Part shown: piece after piece, positions 4,993-8,221 of the stretch
Numbering within the stretch: the first letter of the stretch is position 1
Layout of the letters: the number at the start of each line of letters is the position of its first letter
Source of the DNA: Desulfurococcales archaeon
GTDB lineage: Archaea > Thermoproteota > Thermoprotei_A > Sulfolobales > Desulfurococcaceae
Assembly: GCA_027064845.1 (NCBI GenBank)
Contig: JAMOPC010000430.1
Location: 1 to 8,221, forward strand
Direction of reading: 5' to 3'
Length of the DNA stretch: 8,221 nt
Program-made: the position numbers and the translations under genes
The notes under the pieces: generated by a model
Told to the model about the DNA's origin: nothing
Database searches by the model: none
The model's input: only the letters and a program-made list of their open reading frames with translations

Positions 4993-7213
4993 TTTCAACA
5001 TTATCACCTAGAACCCAGTATTCGAGGCCAAAACGTTCATCAAAACCCCGTTTAAGTAGTCCTTGGTTCTCCATATCTTCGAGAATTGATTCGAGATTGT
5101 TCAAAGCCTTCTCACTATAGACAACGATGCCTTGTTTCATCATTTCCTCGAGTTTCTGGGCTATATAGTAAGTTGTTGTTGGTAGTTCTTTGTTGCTTTC
5201 CTTAATAATATGTATTATTGCGTCTCGTACTCCCATGATCTCTTTTTCACGATCTTTTGTAGTAAGTGTAGTAGGTGTAGTAAGTTTTTGGGAAACATAA
5301 GTGTTTTCTTTTCCATTAGGTCCCTGTCCAGATCCTTCTTGGTTTCCATTAGTCTTTTCTGATTCCTGTTTTTCAGAAAACTTACTACACTTACTACACC
5401 TACTACATTCATAGTGGTAACGACAAGCTAGATCACAGAATCTTACTACATCGATCTCATATACTTTTCTTGGACCAACTCCCTTTATTCGTTTAGACTG
5501 GCTTCTAAGACCCATTCTTCTTAATATTTTCCCTATTCTTTCCACGGGCCATTTCTTCTTTGCTTCCTTTTCCGTATATCCTTCATTATTCTGTAGTATA
5601 TCAATGATCCTTTCCTGTAAATCGCTTGCAGTAAATTCTACTTTATCAATATCTTGTTTTTCAAATTGTTTTTCTATGGCTGCTAGAATCATTTTTTCTT
5701 CGCTATATAAGTTTTCTCTACGCTTATTGAGATCCTCTCTAGCATATTCTAGGACCGTGTTAAAGTGTTGTTCTCCGCCCAGATAAGCTGCTACTAGTAT
5801 CGGGTACCAGATCTCATATTCCCTCCCAAAGAATAGATCCTTTACTCGCTCTCTAACCTTATCCATTGCTTCGATGAATTCGTTAGCTTTCAGTATTCTG
5901 AGAGCATATAGTTTTCTCCTAAGTTCCTCGAAGTCATGGGGTTCTGGATCACGACCTTCGGGATTAGGGTCTTTAGTTCTCTCCATGTTTATACGTATTG
6001 TCCTTTGCATAATAATCTCAGGTAATGGGTCAGTAAAAGCCATGATAACGGGGCCATAGGTTTCGAAAAGCTTTAAAACAAATGTTTCTCCACGAGCCTT
6101 CTCTATACGGGGGACCCTCAAACCTTTCTTATACCCAGCGGATATTATTTTCAATAACCGCTCATTAAGAGCAGATTCATCGATTCCAAGAGTAGGGCCA
6201 TAGGCCTCAATGCTTCTATAAGTGGATGCCTCACTAGGATCAAGTACTACGAATCCATGTCTTGACATATAGGTGGTAGTTATCATTGCTCTTGTTTTAC
6301 CCGATCCATAAGGGCCTAAGAAGAAAAGTCTTGGAGAAGTTGTAAAGAAGTCGTAGAAGTATGTGTATAAGATATAGGCAGCCACTACACTATAAAGCCT
6401 TTCATCCCATTCAAAACTTACATATTTCTTAAGCTCTCTAACAATTTCCTCGAATACGGTCTCGTAGTCTGGTGGTTCATATTCTCCATTAGCTATTTTT
6501 ATGAGAGCCTCTGAATCCAACAATGTGGTAAGCTCGCTTGTCGCCTTACTCCCTTCCTCGATTTTTACGGGGTATTTATCAAATATTTTGATTAGTCCAT
6601 CCTCTGGAACAACCAAGTATGTTTTAACTAGTTTATTGTCAAGATACTCTGATACTATCATAATTGGAGATATTGTCTTAATTTCTGCAATACCGCCTTT
6701 CTTTGTTGGAATCCTCTTTATACCATATACATAAGTGGTTTCAACGACCGCAAAGGTCCTTCTACCAAGTTTTATAACTCCTCCCGAAAGGTTTATCGAG
6801 TATCCATCACTAGCCATTATTACGAATTCTCCGCTCGAAGTTTGAATAGTGGCTAATGGTTTTTCTTCGAAGAATCTCTGTATTTCAAGAGTAGTCTCTA
6901 TTTCGTCTATTTTCATTTCCCATGATTTATACAGGGCATAAAGTTGCTCTGCAAATAACTCATAATTATTTCTTACAACTTCATCATCTATTTTTGATAG
7001 AAACTTCTTCAACAAATCTAGATTGATCTCTTTAAAGGGTTTGTAGGGTTTATAGGGTTGTTTTCTCCCCCTTATACCCACATAGAATGATATACTGGAT
7101 TTGTTCTTCTTGAACACAAATACATAGTGGGCTCTCTTATCCTTTATCCATAATTGTTTATCGTCTATCCTAAAGACTTCCAGCTCAATATTGATTATTT
7201 GTGGGCGACTCAT
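4985..7213 (-). CDS. AAA+ (helicase-like) replication ATPase with two winged-helix regions
   Basis: 742 residues from the ATG at 7213, with a full GAGGTGAT site 5 nt upstream; ATGA overlaps the nuclease stop. The N-terminal half (1-265) is of unknown fold. The ATPase core has Walker A GPYGSGKT (300-307), Walker B TLGIDE (D345, E346), a sensor-like strand VIMAFTDP (389-396) and arginine-finger candidates R404/R407 in QRTIRINM. A winged helix of the type that ends many phage and plasmid primase-helicases follows (about 525-590, with IGKILRRMGLRS). Next are five cysteines (593, 597, 603, 606, 609), a Gly/Gln/Glu/Asn linker and a second winged-helix-like domain (655-736). The domain order recalls DUF3631/DUF3987-like plasmid and phage helicases; exact family uncertain. 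It would unwind DNA for the primase encoded immediately downstream. The cysteine run and a Thr-rich stretch (644-652) are encoded by 9-bp repeats, described separately. Confidence 0.82.
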   Translation of the reverse strand: MSRPQIINIELEVFRIDDKQLWIKDKRAHYVFVFKKNKSSISFYVGIRGRKQPYKPYKPFKEINLDLLKKFLSKIDDEVVRNNYELFAEQLYALYKSWEMKIDEIETTLEIQRFFEEKPLATIQTSSGEFVIMASDGYSINLSGGVIKLGRRTFAVVETTYVYGIKRIPTKKGGIAEIKTISPIMIVSEYLDNKLVKTYLVVPEDGLIKIFDKYPVKIEEGSKATSELTTLLDSEALIKIANGEYEPPDYETVFEEIVRELKKYVSFEWDERLYSVVAAYILYTYFYDFFTTSPRLFFLGPYGSGKTRAMITTTYMSRHGFVVLDPSEASTYRSIEAYGPTLGIDESALNERLLKIISAGYKKGLRVPRIEKARGETFVLKLFETYGPVIMAFTDPLPEIIMQRTIRINMERTKDPNPEGRDPEPHDFEELRRKLYALRILKANEFIEAMDKVRERVKDLFFGREYEIWYPILVAAYLGGEQHFNTVLEYAREDLNKRRENLYSEEKMILAAIEKQFEKQDIDKVEFTASDLQERIIDILQNNEGYTEKEAKKKWPVERIGKILRRMGLRSQSKRIKGVGPRKVYEIDVVRFCDLACRYHYECSRCSKCSKFSEKQESEKTNGNQEGSGQGPNGKENTYVSQKLTTPTTLTTKDREKEIMGVRDAIIHIIKESNKELPTTTYYIAQKLEEMMKQGIVVYSEKALNNLESILEDMENQGLLKRGFDERFGLEYWVLGDNVENE
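5003..5008 (-). promoter_or_regulatory. Ribosome-binding site inside the ATPase gene for the primase
   Basis: GGTGAT on the minus strand lies within the last codons of the ATPase gene, 10 nt before ATG 4992 and 4 nt before TTG 4998. ATG 5001 is too close to use it and GTG 5007 overlaps it, so one of the two downstream codons is the likelier primase start. Confidence 0.5.
5259..5406. repeat. Inverted pair of triple 9-bp repeats inside the ATPase gene (candidate origin or RNA hairpin)
   Basis: The left arm has GTAGTAAGT (5259-5267), GTAGTAGGT (5268-5276) and GTAGTAAGT (5277-5285). The right arm has the complement: ACTTACTAC (5380-5388), ACTTACTAC (5389-5397) and ACCTACTAC (5398-5406). With the adjoining TTTT/AAAA the arms form a 30-nt inverted repeat (5259-5288 and 5377-5406) with two transition differences, around an 88-nt centre. 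The right arm encodes CSRCSKCSK and the left arm LTTPTTLTT, so the same DNA motif on opposite strands yields unrelated peptides. This argues for selection on DNA or mRNA structure. The centre also holds a direct repeat TTTCCATTAG (5310-5319 and 5343-5352). Confidence 0.92.
7036..7062. repeat. Three 9-bp direct repeats near the start of the ATPase gene
   Basis: AGGGTTTGT (7036-7044), AGGGTTTAT (7045-7053) and AGGGTTGTT (7054-7062) are tandem with a 9-bp period. On the coding strand they give QPYKPYKPFK (residues 52-61). It may simply be a Pro/Tyr/Lys protein linker, or a second iteron-like cluster in the same gene. Confidence 0.7.
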
Positions 7214-7845
7214 TGTTTATCACCTCTTTCTTTATAGCATTTCCATTTGAATGGGCAGTAGGTGCATAGTGGTGATGGTTCGGGTTTTGGTATGTGTTTC
7301 TTTTGTAGGGAGAAGTAGTAGTGGAAAGCTCTCTTTATTGTAGAATTCCATAACTGTTTATCGAATCTATGAGGAAATACTTCGACCTCCCCGTTTCTCG
7401 AGATGTATATCAAATAACCTTTCTCGGACCTATTCATAGCTAGATAAGAATTAAGCTGCATGACATGATTGGGATAAGGCTTCTTGGGGATCTTACTTGT
7501 GGTCTTTAACTCAAGAACAATGTCATTTTCAGGATTATAGAGATCAATATGGCCCACTAGTCGGAAGTATTTGAAATTCCAGGATACTTCTACCTCGCTA
7601 ACCCATCCTTGGGAAGCAAGGTATTCCTGGAGCTGGCTATGTAACCCGTTACCAAAACTCATAATGATTAATGCGGCTTCACTAGGCTTTAACGGAGTTG
7701 TCCTCGTATAGTAGGCTTTCCTAAGACACCCTGCTATCTCGCTTACATGGATAACGTCATTGGTAAAATATACTCTCTGATTAGCAGCTAGACTCTGCCT
7801 AATCCAGTCATAAACAGTTGCCCTAGTAATTCTTAGAACACTCAT
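7210..7845 (-). CDS. Cas4-like PD-(D/E)XK nuclease with Fe-S cysteines, not linked to CRISPR
   Basis: 211 residues from the ATG at 7845, where ATGA overlaps the stop of the upstream gene. The Cas4/RecB-type signature is complete: SEIAGCLRKAYY supplies C40; FGNGLH supplies H69; VGHIDL supplies D101; LELKT supplies E112 and K114; HVMQLNSY supplies Q130 and Y134; CTYCPFKWKC near the end supplies C194, C197 and C203. C40 plus the C-terminal trio is the four-cysteine Fe-S arrangement of Cas4, and length is normal. Cas4 proteins are exonucleases on single-stranded or end-containing DNA; in CRISPR loci they trim prespacers, but crenarchaeal viruses such as SIRV2 carry stand-alone copies. No cas1, cas2 or repeat array is present here. 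Position in a four-gene overlapping unit with ATPase and primase points to processing of replication intermediates or ends. All key residues are intact. Confidence 0.88.
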   Translation of the reverse strand: MSVLRITRATVYDWIRQSLAANQRVYFTNDVIHVSEIAGCLRKAYYTRTTPLKPSEAALIIMSFGNGLHSQLQEYLASQGWVSEVEVSWNFKYFRLVGHIDLYNPENDIVLELKTTSKIPKKPYPNHVMQLNSYLAMNRSEKGYLIYISRNGEVEVFPHRFDKQLWNSTIKRAFHYYFSLQKKHIPKPEPSPLCTYCPFKWKCYKERGDKQ

Positions 7846-8165
7846 TTCTCAAGACCCCTCCTAAGGTATTTTATTCTCCAGTAAGGACAGATCCCCAGCA
7901 AACTGCAGCCTGTTTCGATGCAGAAGTCTTCTCCCTTCTCGATCCTGCAGAATTGTTTTACTTTTGAGAATATATCGTGGTCCAGGAGATAGTGTATGGG
8001 CCTAGTATTGTTTAATCGCTTGGCTAATCCTAGTTTCTCGAGAAGCCTCAGTAAGCGACCCATAGAAGTAAGTGTATAATGGTCACATATTTTTAGGTGA
8101 ATACATACATCCCGGGCCTTTACAACAATATGTTTTCTATATGGTAAAACCCGTAAAAGCTCCAC
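7842..8165 (-). CDS. Small Cys-rich putative winged-helix protein; start uncertain
   Basis: 107 residues if it starts at the GTG at 8165. Residues about 13-62 fit a winged-helix fold (KARDVCIHLKIC, TSMGRLLRLLEKLGL as recognition helix, then a wing RPIHYLLD). The C-terminal third has four cysteines (C73, C82, C87, C93, the last in GICPYW), spaced to bind zinc or an Fe-S cluster. It is the first gene seen of the replication unit and its stop overlaps the nuclease start, so it may be a regulator or initiator accessory. Odd point: no ribosome-binding site precedes the GTG, and the frame stays open without another start to the right edge, so the true start may lie outside the window. No named family was recognised. 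Confidence 0.68.
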   Translation of the reverse strand: MELLRVLPYRKHIVVKARDVCIHLKICDHYTLTSMGRLLRLLEKLGLAKRLNNTRPIHYLLDHDIFSKVKQFCRIEKGEDFCIETGCSLLGICPYWRIKYLRRGLEK

Positions 8166-8180
8166 GAATAAGGGGTAAAC

Positions 8181-8207
8181 ATTAAATATACTAGCAGTTA
8201 TGCTAGT
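8181..8207 (-). promoter_or_regulatory. Tentative promoter/operator: TATA-like box beside a 7-bp inverted repeat
   Basis: On the minus strand, ACTAGCA and TGCTAGT (8190-8207, 4-nt gap) precede TATATTTAAT (8181-8190). This looks like an operator touching a TATA box. However, the box centre is only about 20 nt before the GTG at 8165, shorter than archaeal TATA-to-start spacing for a leaderless message, and the reading frame is open through the whole stretch, so it may be coding sequence. Confidence 0.3.
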
Positions 8208-8221
8208 GTTTTTATCGAGGG

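Noticed and set aside
5259..5406. Short CRISPR-like array
   Set aside because: The units are 9 bp, contiguous, with no spacers, and inverted between the two arms; nothing fits repeat-spacer structure.
5215..5412. Minus-strand frame encoding VVGVVSVVS and LLHLLHLLQ repeats
   Set aside because: It is the out-of-frame reading of the 9-bp repeats within the ATPase gene; the ATPase frame has clear domains on both sides.
1..8221. tRNA gene or att direct repeat at either end of the window
   Set aside because: I looked at both ends for tRNA-like stem and loop sequences and for a shared repeat and found none.

Overview
The window looks like part of an integrated or circular mobile replicon (virus or plasmid) of a hyperthermophilic archaeon, most likely a crenarchaeon. 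The reasons are an SSV1-type tyrosine integrase, a fused archaeal-type primase, strong GAGGTGAT ribosome-binding sites, tightly overlapping genes, AGA/AGG/ATA-rich codons and moderate-to-low G+C. No host genus can be assigned. No rRNA, tRNA, CRISPR array or insertion sequence was seen.

Layout: (1) Bases 2-400 (+) hold the C-terminal part of the integrase, cut by the left edge. (2) Bases 401-590 are a convergent intergenic gap carrying a perfect 24-bp palindrome at 460-483. (3) Bases 591-3353 (-) are one compact leftward unit of seven genes: a protein with duplicated signal/membrane modules, a single-module relative, a small helical protein, a 24-residue very basic peptide not normally called as a gene, a membrane protein, a large membrane-anchored protein with a secreted domain, and a basic coiled-coil protein. 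(4) Bases 3354-3534 are an intergenic control region with a TATA-like box and an array of 12-bp palindromes at 18-bp period. (5) Bases 3535-8165 (-) are a second leftward unit of four genes with 4-8 nt start/stop overlaps: a small Cys-rich putative winged-helix protein, a Cas4-like nuclease, an AAA+ helicase-like ATPase, and a PriS-PriL-like fused primase-polymerase.

How it may work: the right unit is a self-contained replication module (strand opening, priming/synthesis, end processing). The left unit resembles an envelope, virion or secretion module, and the integrase provides chromosomal insertion. The most unusual DNA-level feature is a pair of inverted arrays, each of three 9-bp repeats, inside the ATPase gene between two predicted DNA-binding domains. 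The two arms encode unrelated peptides, so selection is probably on the DNA or RNA, as for an origin placed inside an initiator gene. The virus-versus-plasmid question cannot be settled from this sequence alone.
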